Part shown: positions 55,371 through 61,798 of the stretch, one piece after another
Layout of the letters: each line of letters begins with the position of its first letter
Position numbering within the stretch: position 1 is the stretch's first letter
NCBI RefSeq assembly: GCF_000425065.1
Contig: NZ_AULB01000007.1
Coordinates: forward strand, 62,001 to 126,000
Length of the DNA: 64,000 nucleotides
Direction of reading: 5' to 3'
Source of the DNA: Actinomadura rifamycini DSM 43936
Lineage (GTDB): Bacteria; Actinomycetota; Actinomycetes; Streptosporangiales; Streptosporangiaceae
Notes under the pieces: generated by a model
Database searches by the model: none
Seen by the model: only the letters and a program-made list of their open reading frames with translations
What the model was told of the DNA's origin: nothing
Translations under genes and position numbers: made by a program

Positions 55371-55925
55371 CGCTCCCCCTGACCACTCGCGACGTTCCGA
55401 AGCATCCTTCACCGACCCGACTTGCTGATCAAGAGGGCTGGTTCTCCGGACAACGCTGATGTCCCGTGCCCACCACGGGCTCATGCGACCATCGCCGACG
55501 CACCATGAGCGGGCCAGGCAGCATCCCTCCCCCGCCGAGGACTCCCCCGAACCACCCGCTCTCCGCTCGCACGAAGATCTCCCGGCCCTGAGTTGCACGG
55601 AACCGGCGCGGAACACCAGAGCACCCTGTCACCCCCTACGCCCGGCTCGCCCGGCTCGCCCGGATCGCCCCAACCTTCACCCCCCTGCGGCCGTGTCGGC
55701 GCAGGCGGCGCCACCCGATGGAACAACTCGCACAACTCGTCCGGCTGCCAGCCGTCGCCGCGGGTCCTGTGACCGGGGAGTGACCGGGGTGAGAGTGCGG
55801 CGGGAAAGCATCGGCGGCATCCGGAGTCGGTCGGCTCTCGGCAGGTTGTGAAGTCGTCGCGGTGCCCGCCGAACGAACCGACCGTCATCCGGGCGGATGT
55901 CCATCAGGCCGAGGGAGGCCAGTGC
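55371..55925. other. Intergenic region without a gene
   Basis: A 555-bp gap between divergent genes. It contains a short tandem repeat of cgcccggct near 55641-55660 and a doubled gaccgggg near 55770-55790. No open frame has a ribosome site or protein-like composition. Both promoters must be here; TTGATC-17-AAGGAT on the minus strand near 55431-55403 is a weak candidate for the PPOX-fold gene. Confidence 0.35.
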
Positions 55926-56369
55926 ATGGTGACGAAGTTCAGGGCCGTGGCTCGAAGACGGGGGGCGTTCACCGTCGCGACCGTGGCGGCCGCCGTTGTG
56001 GCGGCGCAGGGAGTCGGTACGGGTACGGCGGCGGGGCGGGAGATACGCAGTGCGGAGTCGGCGACGCGTGTGAACTGCGTGGTGCCGGGTCTGTCGGTGG
56101 TCTACACGGTGTGCAGCAACCCGTTCCTGGTCGCGCCCGGCCAGGAGGTGCACATCCGCCTGGTGGCCTCGGGCGGCAAACCGGTCGCATTCTGCCTGGA
56201 ACCGGCGGGCGGAGGCTGGGACCACGGCTGCGTCAAGTACGCCATGCGCCCCGGCGAGAGCGCCCGCGTCTGGCACAACAGGACCGGCGCGACGCACAAC
56301 GTCCAGCTCATCGCCAACACCAACGAACGCGTCGACGTGCGGGTGCAGGGCGACCTGACGCTCCGGTAG
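55926..56369 (+). CDS. Small secreted protein
   Basis: A 147-residue protein with a signal peptide (RRRGAFTVATVAAAVVAAQ, cleavage near GTAAG). The mature part is strand-rich and has four Cys (CVVPG, VCSNP, FCLEP, GCVKY), probably two disulfides. It ends in RVDVRVQGDLTLR. I do not recognise a family; the pattern suggests an exported beta-sandwich. ATG 55926 with GAGGGAGG in front. Three further secreted-protein genes follow, so this is the first gene of a secretory patch. Confidence 0.7.
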   Translation: MVTKFRAVARRRGAFTVATVAAAVVAAQGVGTGTAAGREIRSAESATRVNCVVPGLSVVYTVCSNPFLVAPGQEVHIRLVASGGKPVAFCLEPAGGGWDHGCVKYAMRPGESARVWHNRTGATHNVQLIANTNERVDVRVQGDLTLR

Positions 56370-56412
56370 CGCCGCCCGCGTTCACCTCGCTCAGCCGAAA
56401 GGAAAGACGACC

Positions 56413-56928
56413 ATGACCGCCCCGAAACTCTTGGGGGTCGGCCTCCTGGCCACGGCCGGCGGCCTGCTCATGACCCTTTCCGCGCCCGCCGGGGCCGCGG
56501 AGACCACGTCCGCCGCGCGCGCGGCGGCCCCGGCGGAAGCGGCGGCCGCCAGCGGCCCGTCCGCCGTGTCGACATCGGCCCGCCGGGACGTCCGCGTCCA
56601 GGTCGCGCAGTGGGCGCAGCCCTTCCTGCGTGTCCGGAACAGCCCGGGTTGGCCGGGCGGGCAGCCGGGCGACGTGATCGGCACGATGCGGCCCGGGGCT
56701 CCCGCCTCGGCCGTCTGCTGGACCAAGGGCGCCGACATGACCGCCTACGGACGGACCGGCTCGATCTGGATCAAGATCAGGCTGGGCTCGCCGCCCACCG
56801 CCTGGGTGTGGGACGGCGGGCTCAACCCCCACGCCGCGCCTCCCCCGTGCGGCGGGTGCGACAGGAGCGCACCGGGCGGCGCGGCCGGCCCGGACGACTG
56901 CCCGGCTCGTGAGGAGGAAGGCCGATGA
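56413..56928 (+). CDS. Secreted SH3-like protein
   Basis: A 171-residue exported protein: signal peptide to about residue 29 (LLMTLSAPAGAAE), an Ala-rich linker, then an SH3b-like domain (about 60-135) with LRVRNSPG, VIGTMRPGA and WIKIRLGS plus AWVWDGGLN. The C-terminus holds a Cys/Gly/Pro-rich tail. SH3b domains bind cell-wall peptidoglycan in many secreted proteins. It overlaps the next gene by ATGA, and the two domains are homologous, so they arose by tandem duplication. Confidence 0.72.
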   Translation: MTAPKLLGVGLLATAGGLLMTLSAPAGAAETTSAARAAAPAEAAAASGPSAVSTSARRDVRVQVAQWAQPFLRVRNSPGWPGGQPGDVIGTMRPGAPASAVCWTKGADMTAYGRTGSIWIKIRLGSPPTAWVWDGGLNPHAAPPPCGGCDRSAPGGAAGPDDCPAREEEGR

Positions 56929-57290
56929 ACATCACCCGCATCGGGGCCGGGACGGTCGCGGCGTTGGCGCTGCTGGCCGTGGTGCCGCCCTCGGCCGCGA
57001 ACGCCGACTCTCCGGCCCGCACCCGCGCGGACCGGGTCACCGTCGGCGACTGGGCCAGGCCCCTGCACATCCGGAGCGATCCAGGCGCGCCGGGCATCCC
57101 GCCCGGCAGAGTCATCGGCTCCATCATGCCGCCCGCCGAGGCGAGCGCCCTGTGCCAGATCCCCAACGGCGCGACGATGACCTCCTGGGGCCGCACCAGG
57201 TCGGACTGGGTCAAGATCCGGTACGGCTGGGAGGGGCATGCGTGGCTGTGGGGCGGCGGCCTGAATCCCTACTCGCTCCGCGAGTGCTGA
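56925..57290 (+). CDS. Secreted SH3-like protein, paralogue
   Basis: A 121-residue exported protein: signal peptide ending near SAANA (about 27), then an SH3b-like domain with LHIRSDPG, VIGSIMPPA and WVKIRYGWEGHAWLWGGGLNP. It matches the domain at about 64-130 of the preceding protein, but lacks the long Ala linker and Cys-rich tail. A Cys at the last position and one in ALCQIP could pair. The ATGA overlap gives coupled translation. Confidence 0.72.
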   Translation: MNITRIGAGTVAALALLAVVPPSAANADSPARTRADRVTVGDWARPLHIRSDPGAPGIPPGRVIGSIMPPAEASALCQIPNGATMTSWGRTRSDWVKIRYGWEGHAWLWGGGLNPYSLREC

Positions 57291-57341
57291 ACGCCGCCGA
57301 GCGGAGGCCGGGCCCCGGCACGGTGTGAGCGGGGCGTTCGG

Positions 57342-57974
57342 TCAGTTCCCCGGGACGGGCGGCAGGTCCTTGTGGACGACCGTGAAGCCGCCCCGGGTGA
57401 CCGGACCGAACGGGGCCGGCGCCATCCCCTTCCCGGTGTGGGGGTTCTCGATCCACCGGCCGTTCTCGTCCTGCGTGAGGTTCATGAACTCCCAGCCGTA
57501 GCCGACGCGGTCGCGGGTGCGGCCGGGCCTGTCCTTGCCGCCGTCGTAGACGCTGAACCCGAGGCGGCGCCCGACCCAGTCCGGGCCGCCCTCGCTCACC
57601 TCGTCGATGACGGCGGTCATGGCCGCGTAGCCGGGGGCGGTCGTCAGGGAGTCGACGTGCCCGGACGCCGTGATCGTCACGTTCAGGCCGGGCGAGTAGT
57701 GCGAGATGCGGACCGTGCCCTTCGCGTCGTTGGGGGAGCCGGGGAAGTCGCCCTCGGCGGTGGCGTAGGGGGTCGCGCGGGCGTCGAAGGCGAACGCGCG
57801 GACGTCCTGGTCCTGGTGGTACGTCCGGCGCATCTCCCCCCATCCGGTGACGCTCGCGACCTTCGGCTCCTTCTTCTCGGGACGGGCGGACGCGGCGGGG
57901 GCGACGGCCGCCGTGACGGTGAGGGCGGTGGCGGCGGCCACGGTCAGGGCGGCGGCGGTGCGCAGTTTCGGCAT
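57342..57974 (-). CDS. Secreted protein of unknown function
   Basis: A 210-residue protein with a classical signal peptide (LTVAAATALTVTAAVAP, cleavage near ASA). The mature part is strand-rich, without Cys or recognisable motif: VRAFAFDARATPYA, GTVRISHYSPG, a central GHVDSLTTAPGYAAM and GYGWEFMNLTQDENGRW. It is convergent with the SH3-like genes. ATG 57974 with GGAGGG is chosen; the upstream open frame to 58067 is not protein-like. No family can be named. Confidence 0.68.
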   Translation of the reverse strand: MPKLRTAAALTVAAATALTVTAAVAPAASARPEKKEPKVASVTGWGEMRRTYHQDQDVRAFAFDARATPYATAEGDFPGSPNDAKGTVRISHYSPGLNVTITASGHVDSLTTAPGYAAMTAVIDEVSEGGPDWVGRRLGFSVYDGGKDRPGRTRDRVGYGWEFMNLTQDENGRWIENPHTGKGMAPAPFGPVTRGGFTVVHKDLPPVPGN

Positions 57975-58108
57975 GGTTCCCTCCGGGGTCTGGTCGATCT
58001 CCGTCGAGGCTGCCGAAGGGCCCCGGGGAGGCGCCTCGCCCGTGCGGGCGGGCCGCCTCCCCCGCACGGGCGAACCGGCCCCTCCTCGCGCTCCCCCCTC
58101 GCCCTGAC

Positions 58109-58174
58109 TACGGAATTACGTAGAACTCACCTCGCCGACCTCCCTTCGGGTCGCCACTCCTACGGAATTACGTT
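58109..58174 (+). promoter_or_regulatory. Twin operator sites upstream of the ArsR-like gene
   Basis: The word TACGGAATTACGTA at 58109-58122 recurs as TACGGAATTACGTT at 58161-58174, twelve bases before the start codon. Each is a near-palindrome (TACG around AATT to CGTA). The two are exactly 52 bp apart, about five helical turns, so two dimers would sit on the same DNA face. The likely binder is the ArsR-like protein encoded downstream. Confidence 0.6.
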
Positions 58175-58185
58175 ATTCTGGAGCC

Positions 58186-58692
58186 ATGGAGGACGGACTG
58201 GAGGAGCGGCTCGCGCGGCTCGAGCGGCGCGTCGAACGCCTGGAGGGGCCCGGCGACGCGGCCCCGGCGGCGTCCGAACCGCTCGACGGCGACGTCTTCT
58301 GGGCCCTGAACGGACTCAAGGTGCGGGTCGCCGAACCGGGCGCGGTGATGTTCACCGGCACCGTCGACCTGCCCACCGGTGAGCACTACGAATGGCAGGA
58401 GGGCCGGACGGCCGACGAGCTGCTCGACACCGACTGGGGCGAGCTGGCGCCCGCCCTGGCGGCGCTCAGCCATCCCGTGCGGCTCCTGCTGCTGCAGGAG
58501 ATCCTGCGCGGCGCGCGGACGGCGTCCGAGCTGGCGGCGCACGAGCGGCTCGGCACCACCGGGCAGCTCTACCACCACCTGCGCGCCCTCGTCACCGCCG
58601 GATGGCTGCGCGCCGGAACCCGCGGCCGGTACTCGGTCCCGGGCGAGCGCGTCGTCCCGCTACTGGCCGTCCTCGCCGCCGTGCGCAGGTAA
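58186..58692 (+). CDS. ArsR-type winged-helix regulator
   Basis: A 168-residue regulator. Residues 1-20 are a charged coiled-coil start (EERLARLERRVERLE), a central beta-rich region follows (about 38-75), and the C-terminal winged helix is ALSHPVRLLLLQEILRGART (about 93-112), then TTGQLYHHLRALVTAGWLR as the recognition helix and wing. The fold is ArsR-like; no metal site (ELCVCDL) is seen. The ATG is preceded by a short GGAG. The twin operators at -12 to -77 suggest autoregulation. The M23 peptidase gene follows after 12 bases, so both are likely controlled together. Confidence 0.82.
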   Translation: MEDGLEERLARLERRVERLEGPGDAAPAASEPLDGDVFWALNGLKVRVAEPGAVMFTGTVDLPTGEHYEWQEGRTADELLDTDWGELAPALAALSHPVRLLLLQEILRGARTASELAAHERLGTTGQLYHHLRALVTAGWLRAGTRGRYSVPGERVVPLLAVLAAVRR

Positions 58693-58704
58693 GGAAGGAA
58701 CCCG

Positions 58705-59574
58705 ATGAACGGCAAAGTCGTGCTCCAACTGAGCAGGTACCAGCTCCCGCTGATCGTGGCGGGCCTGGCCCTGGTCTTCACCGAGCCGCTGCACGGCTCG
58801 GTGTGGCTCAGCGCGGCGGGCGCGGTGCTGATCGGCGCCGGGCTGCTCGTCTTCGTGGCGGGGCTGGCGGTCACGCCGGCGGAGCCGCCGCGCGCCCCCG
58901 TGCCGCTGCGGGCGCCCGTCCGGGGCCGCTGGGTGGCGGTGAACAGCCCCGCCGACAAGGTCCCGAGCCACGGGACGCACGAACTGGGCCAGTCCTACGC
59001 CATCGACCTCGTGCACCAGCCCGACGAGAAGGCGTCCTGGGAGGCGCTGCACGCGTGGCCGCCGATGCGCCGCCCGTCCGCCTTCCCGGCGTTCGGGGAA
59101 CCCGTGCTGGCCCCGGCGGACGGCGTCGTCGTCTCGGTGGGCCGGTGGCAGCGCGACCACTGGAGCCGCAACTCGTGGATCGCGTTCCCGTACCTCATGG
59201 CGGAGGGCATCGCGCGGGGCATCCTGTCCATGGCGACGCTCTCCAGCGGACGGTTCATCCTCGGCAACCACGTCATCCTCGACCTCGGCGACGGCGTGTA
59301 CGGGGTGTTCGCGCACCTGAAGCGCGGGTCGGTGCGGGTCCGCAAGGGCGACCGCGTGACGGCCGGGCAGCCGCTCGGCGACTGCGGCAACTCGGGCAAC
59401 TCGTCTGAACCGCACCTGCACTTCCACCTGATGGACCGGCGGCGTCCGGGAATGGCCGCCGGGCTCCCGTTCACGTTCGCCTACGAGTCCGGCGGCGCCG
59501 CGCACGAGGGCGTCCCCGCAGGCCGCCACCCCTTCACCGTCCCGGCCGGCGACCGCCTCGACCGGGCCGCCTGA
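58705..59574 (+). CDS. Membrane-anchored M23 peptidase (LytM-like)
   Basis: A 289-residue protein. Two N-terminal membrane spans (LPLIVAGLALVF and LSAAGAVLIGAGLLVFVAG) hold a C-terminal M23 domain. Metal ligands are in SHGTHELGQSYAIDL (HxxxD style near 91-105) and the late HLHFHL (about 235-240); GNHVILDLGDGVYGVFAHL and GDRVTAGQPLGDCGNSG are family strands. M23 enzymes cut peptide cross-links in the cell wall. It is co-transcribed with the ArsR-like regulator; GGAAGGA precedes the ATG. The metal set appears complete, so activity is likely. Confidence 0.85.
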   Translation: MNGKVVLQLSRYQLPLIVAGLALVFTEPLHGSVWLSAAGAVLIGAGLLVFVAGLAVTPAEPPRAPVPLRAPVRGRWVAVNSPADKVPSHGTHELGQSYAIDLVHQPDEKASWEALHAWPPMRRPSAFPAFGEPVLAPADGVVVSVGRWQRDHWSRNSWIAFPYLMAEGIARGILSMATLSSGRFILGNHVILDLGDGVYGVFAHLKRGSVRVRKGDRVTAGQPLGDCGNSGNSSEPHLHFHLMDRRRPGMAAGLPFTFAYESGGAAHEGVPAGRHPFTVPAGDRLDRAA

Positions 59575-59724
59575 CCCCCGCCCGTCCGAGCCCCGGAGCC
59601 GACGACTTGGCCGAGGAGCTCGACCGAAGACCCGGCCCGGCGGCACGGGGCGGCCCGGACCGCGCAAAAGCGCCGGACACGGCGGAACCGGGGCTCGTCG
59701 GAAGACGGCCGAAGCACGCCGGTG

Positions 59725-59761
59725 GCCCGGGCGGGCCGCCATAGAGCCGGCCCGCCCGGGC
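59725..59761. terminator. Strong bidirectional terminator
   Basis: A perfect 14-bp stem, GCCCGGGCGGGCCG (59725-59738) with CGGCCCGCCCGGGC (59748-59761), and a nine-base loop. It lies between the convergent peptidase and esterase genes. The rest of 59575-59808 holds no gene. Confidence 0.75.
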
Positions 59762-59808
59762 CCGGTGCGAGCGGGTTGAGTGGGAGCCGCTCGCACGTCA
59801 GGGACAGG

Positions 59809-61302
59809 TCACGCGGTCCCCGGGATGTCCGGGAGCCCTTCCGTGTTGTCCCAGAGGGCGCAGGTGTGGTCGGTGTAGTAGCGGGCGTCCCGCACGTTCG
59901 TCACGCCGTCCGCGTGGAGGTTCTGCACCTTGCCGATGACCGGACGGTACGCGGGCCACTCCGGCAGCCCCGCGCCGTTCGGGTCGCCGGTGGCGGCGAA
60001 CCGGCTCCAGTAGCCGACCATGGTCGCGGCGAGCCGCTCCTGCGCCGCGTCCAGATCGATCGGGCGGGCCGGGAAGTCGAACAGCAGCGGCAGTTCGGCC
60101 CCGTGGTAGGCGCCCAGTTCGAGCTCCGGCGGGGTCGCGTAGACGCTCGGGACGTCCGGCTCGGTGAACTCGTACATGTGCACCGGGACGCCGTCCTCCA
60201 GCACCTTCGCGTCGCGGCGGGCGGGGCAGGCGAACGCGGCGTTCGTCAGCGCCCGGACGATCGGCGAGTCGGGGGCGCCCTCGACGCCGGACGACAGCAG
60301 GAGCGTGCTCGCCTCGTGCAGGGTCGTCCCGATCATCATCGGGACCTTCGCGTACTCGCCCGCCGGGAACGCGTCCGCCGCGGCCTTCGGCAGGACGGGG
60401 GTGCCGGTGGTCGGCGCGAGGGTCAGCGCGAGCGCCGACTCGCCCTCGGCGGGGACGGTCGCGTCGAGCAGTTCGGCGGCGGGCCTGCCGCGCAGGCACT
60501 CGGCGGTGGTGCAGCCGACCTCCTGCGCCAGCTCGGTGCCCGCGGCCTCGGCGTCCGGCAGGGTGCGCGCCACGAGCTGGCACGGGCCGCTCTGCATGAC
60601 CGCCCGGTGGAACAGGCCGCGCGACGACGGCGACAGGACGTGCGAGCAGACGCTGCCGCTCCCGGCCGACTGGCCCGCGATCGTCACGTTGCCGGGGTTC
60701 CCGCCGAACGCGGCGGCGTTCGCCTTCACCCAGCGCAGCGCGGCCTGCTGGTCCAGGATCCCGAAGTTCCCGGCCCCTTCCGCGGCGGGCAGCTCGGGAT
60801 GCGCGAGGAACCCGAACACGCCCAGCCGGTAGTTGATCGACACGACGACGTTCCCGGCGGCGGCGAGCCGCTGCGCGTCGTAGGTCGAGCCCGACCCGTA
60901 CGCGAACGCGCCGCCGTGGATCCACACGATCACCGGGAGGTCCCCGGACGCCTGCTCGGGCGTGTAGACGTCCAGGTAGAGGCAGTCCTCGTTGGTGACC
61001 TGGTCGCGCCCCATGAACGGCGAGGCGTTCTGCGCGCAGGGCCCGCCGTGCTCGGTCGCGGGGCGGACGCCCTCCCACGCGGCGGCGGCCCGCGGCGGTT
61101 TCCACCGCAGCGGACCGACGGGCGGGGCGGCGTAGGGGATGCCGCGGAACACCCGGCCGAGGCCGGTGGCGACACCCTCGACCCTCCCCTTGTCGGTGGC
61201 GACGACGGGTCCGCCGTCCGCCGCGGCCCCCGTCGCCGGCGCCGCGAGGAGCGCCGCGGCGACGGCGCAGGCGGCCGCGAGGCCGAGTACGCGTCGAATC
61301 AT
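59809..61302 (-). CDS. Secreted carboxylesterase, type B family
   Basis: A 497-residue type B esterase. Signal peptide to about residue 28 (AACAVAAALLAAPATGAAA). Signatures: EDCLYLDVYTP near 100, oxyanion IVWIHGGAFAYG (about 124-135), nucleophile elbow GQSAGSGSVC (about 214-223), a Glu/Asp after GTTLHEAS, and a late His in YHGAELPLLF (about 425). It hydrolyses esters outside the cell, of unknown type. The start ATG has GGAAGG before it. It faces away from the tRNA-like array, whose promoter is expected in the 170-bp gap between. Confidence 0.9.
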   Translation of the reverse strand: MIRRVLGLAAACAVAAALLAAPATGAAADGGPVVATDKGRVEGVATGLGRVFRGIPYAAPPVGPLRWKPPRAAAAWEGVRPATEHGGPCAQNASPFMGRDQVTNEDCLYLDVYTPEQASGDLPVIVWIHGGAFAYGSGSTYDAQRLAAAGNVVVSINYRLGVFGFLAHPELPAAEGAGNFGILDQQAALRWVKANAAAFGGNPGNVTIAGQSAGSGSVCSHVLSPSSRGLFHRAVMQSGPCQLVARTLPDAEAAGTELAQEVGCTTAECLRGRPAAELLDATVPAEGESALALTLAPTTGTPVLPKAAADAFPAGEYAKVPMMIGTTLHEASTLLLSSGVEGAPDSPIVRALTNAAFACPARRDAKVLEDGVPVHMYEFTEPDVPSVYATPPELELGAYHGAELPLLFDFPARPIDLDAAQERLAATMVGYWSRFAATGDPNGAGLPEWPAYRPVIGKVQNLHADGVTNVRDARYYTDHTCALWDNTEGLPDIPGTA

Positions 61303-61472
61303 GCTTCCTCCCTGGGTATGGGAGGCGAAGACTGCCCTCCGGCGCCCCGGACGGGTATGCGTTCGCCGCGCAATCGGGCGCCGTGATCCGCGAACCTGGA
61401 TGAGTGGCGGCGCCCGGGGACGCGGTGCCGTTGCGCGGCGGGATGACCGTTCGCGGTGCCGTGTGCGGCCGG

Positions 61473-61547
61473 CGGCGTGCAGCTCAGCCAGGAGAGCACC
61501 GGGCTCAGTCCCCGAAAGGCGCGGGGACGGATTCCGCTACGTGCGGC
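61473..61547 (+). ncRNA. tRNA-like element A (degenerate)
   Basis: First of three tandem tRNA-like units. The acceptor 5' strand CGGCGTG (61473-61479), D-stem GCTC/GAGC and T-stem GCGGG/TCCGC are kept, but the anticodon arm has lost a base and reads CTCAG where units B and C read CTCCAG, and the 3' acceptor strand is only partly complementary. It appears to be decayed. It is followed by a hairpin, GGTTGCCGCC/GGCGGCAACC, at 61558-61582. Confidence 0.55.
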
Positions 61548-61598
61548 GACGTTATCCGGTTGCCGCCGTAAAGGCGGCAACCGTACCGTTCGCCCGAT

Positions 61599-61671
61599 CG
61601 GCGTGTAGCTCAGCCAGGAGAGCACCGGGCTCCAGTCCCGGAGGGCGCGGGGGCAGGACCCGCCACGCCGG
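61599..61671 (+). ncRNA. tRNA-like element B (Trp-type anticodon)
   Basis: 73 bases fold as a full cloverleaf: 7-bp acceptor CGGCGTG (61599-61605) with CACGCCG (61664-61670), D-stem GCTC/GAGC, anticodon stem CCGGG/CCCGG with loop CTCCAGT and CCA at the anticodon place (61632-61634), T-stem GCGGG/CCCGC. The T-loop reads GGCAGGA, not TTCGAnn, so the universal T-psi-C contact is absent and normal use in translation is unlikely. No 3' CCA is encoded. It shares its frame and the following hairpin with unit A at a 126-bp offset. Confidence 0.65.
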
Positions 61672-61723
61672 CCACGTTATCCGGTTGCCGCCGAAAAGGC
61701 GGCGACCGTACCGTTCACCCGAT

Positions 61724-61796
61724 CGGCGTGTAGCTCAGCCAGGAGAGCACCGGGCTCCAGACCCGGAGGGCGCGGGGGCGGAACCCGCCACGCCGG
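61724..61796 (+). ncRNA. tRNA-like element C, abutting the start codon
   Basis: Same 73-base plan as unit B, 125 bp further on. Every stem is preserved, the anticodon loop is CTCCAGA with CCA at 61757-61759, and the T-loop is GGCGGAA. The discriminator base is 61796 and the ATG of the next gene is at 61799, so the element takes the place of a ribosome binding site. Cleavage at its 3' end, as RNase Z does with real tRNA precursors, would leave a message with a two-base leader; this is an inference. Confidence 0.65.
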
Positions 61797-61798
61797 CT

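Larger units (their letters stand above)
61473..61796 (+). repeat. Tandem array, three units of about 125 bp
   Basis: Each full unit is a tRNA-like fold, then gttatcc, a 10-bp hairpin with a five-base loop (61558-61582 and 61683-61707), then gaccgtaccgttc-like text to the next unit. In the second hairpin one A becomes G and a U-G pair replaces U-A, so the stem is kept by selection or by recent copying. Units B and C are nearly identical, A is older. The array runs into the 730-residue gene; the 170 bp before it show no clear promoter. Confidence 0.75.

Noticed and set aside
61599..61671. Ordinary tRNA-Trp gene
   Set aside because: The acceptor, D and anticodon arms fit, but the T-loop lacks TTC and the purine contacts needed for the normal fold, in both well-preserved copies.
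61473..61796. CRISPR array
   Set aside because: There are only three units of 125 bp whose spacers are as conserved as the repeats.
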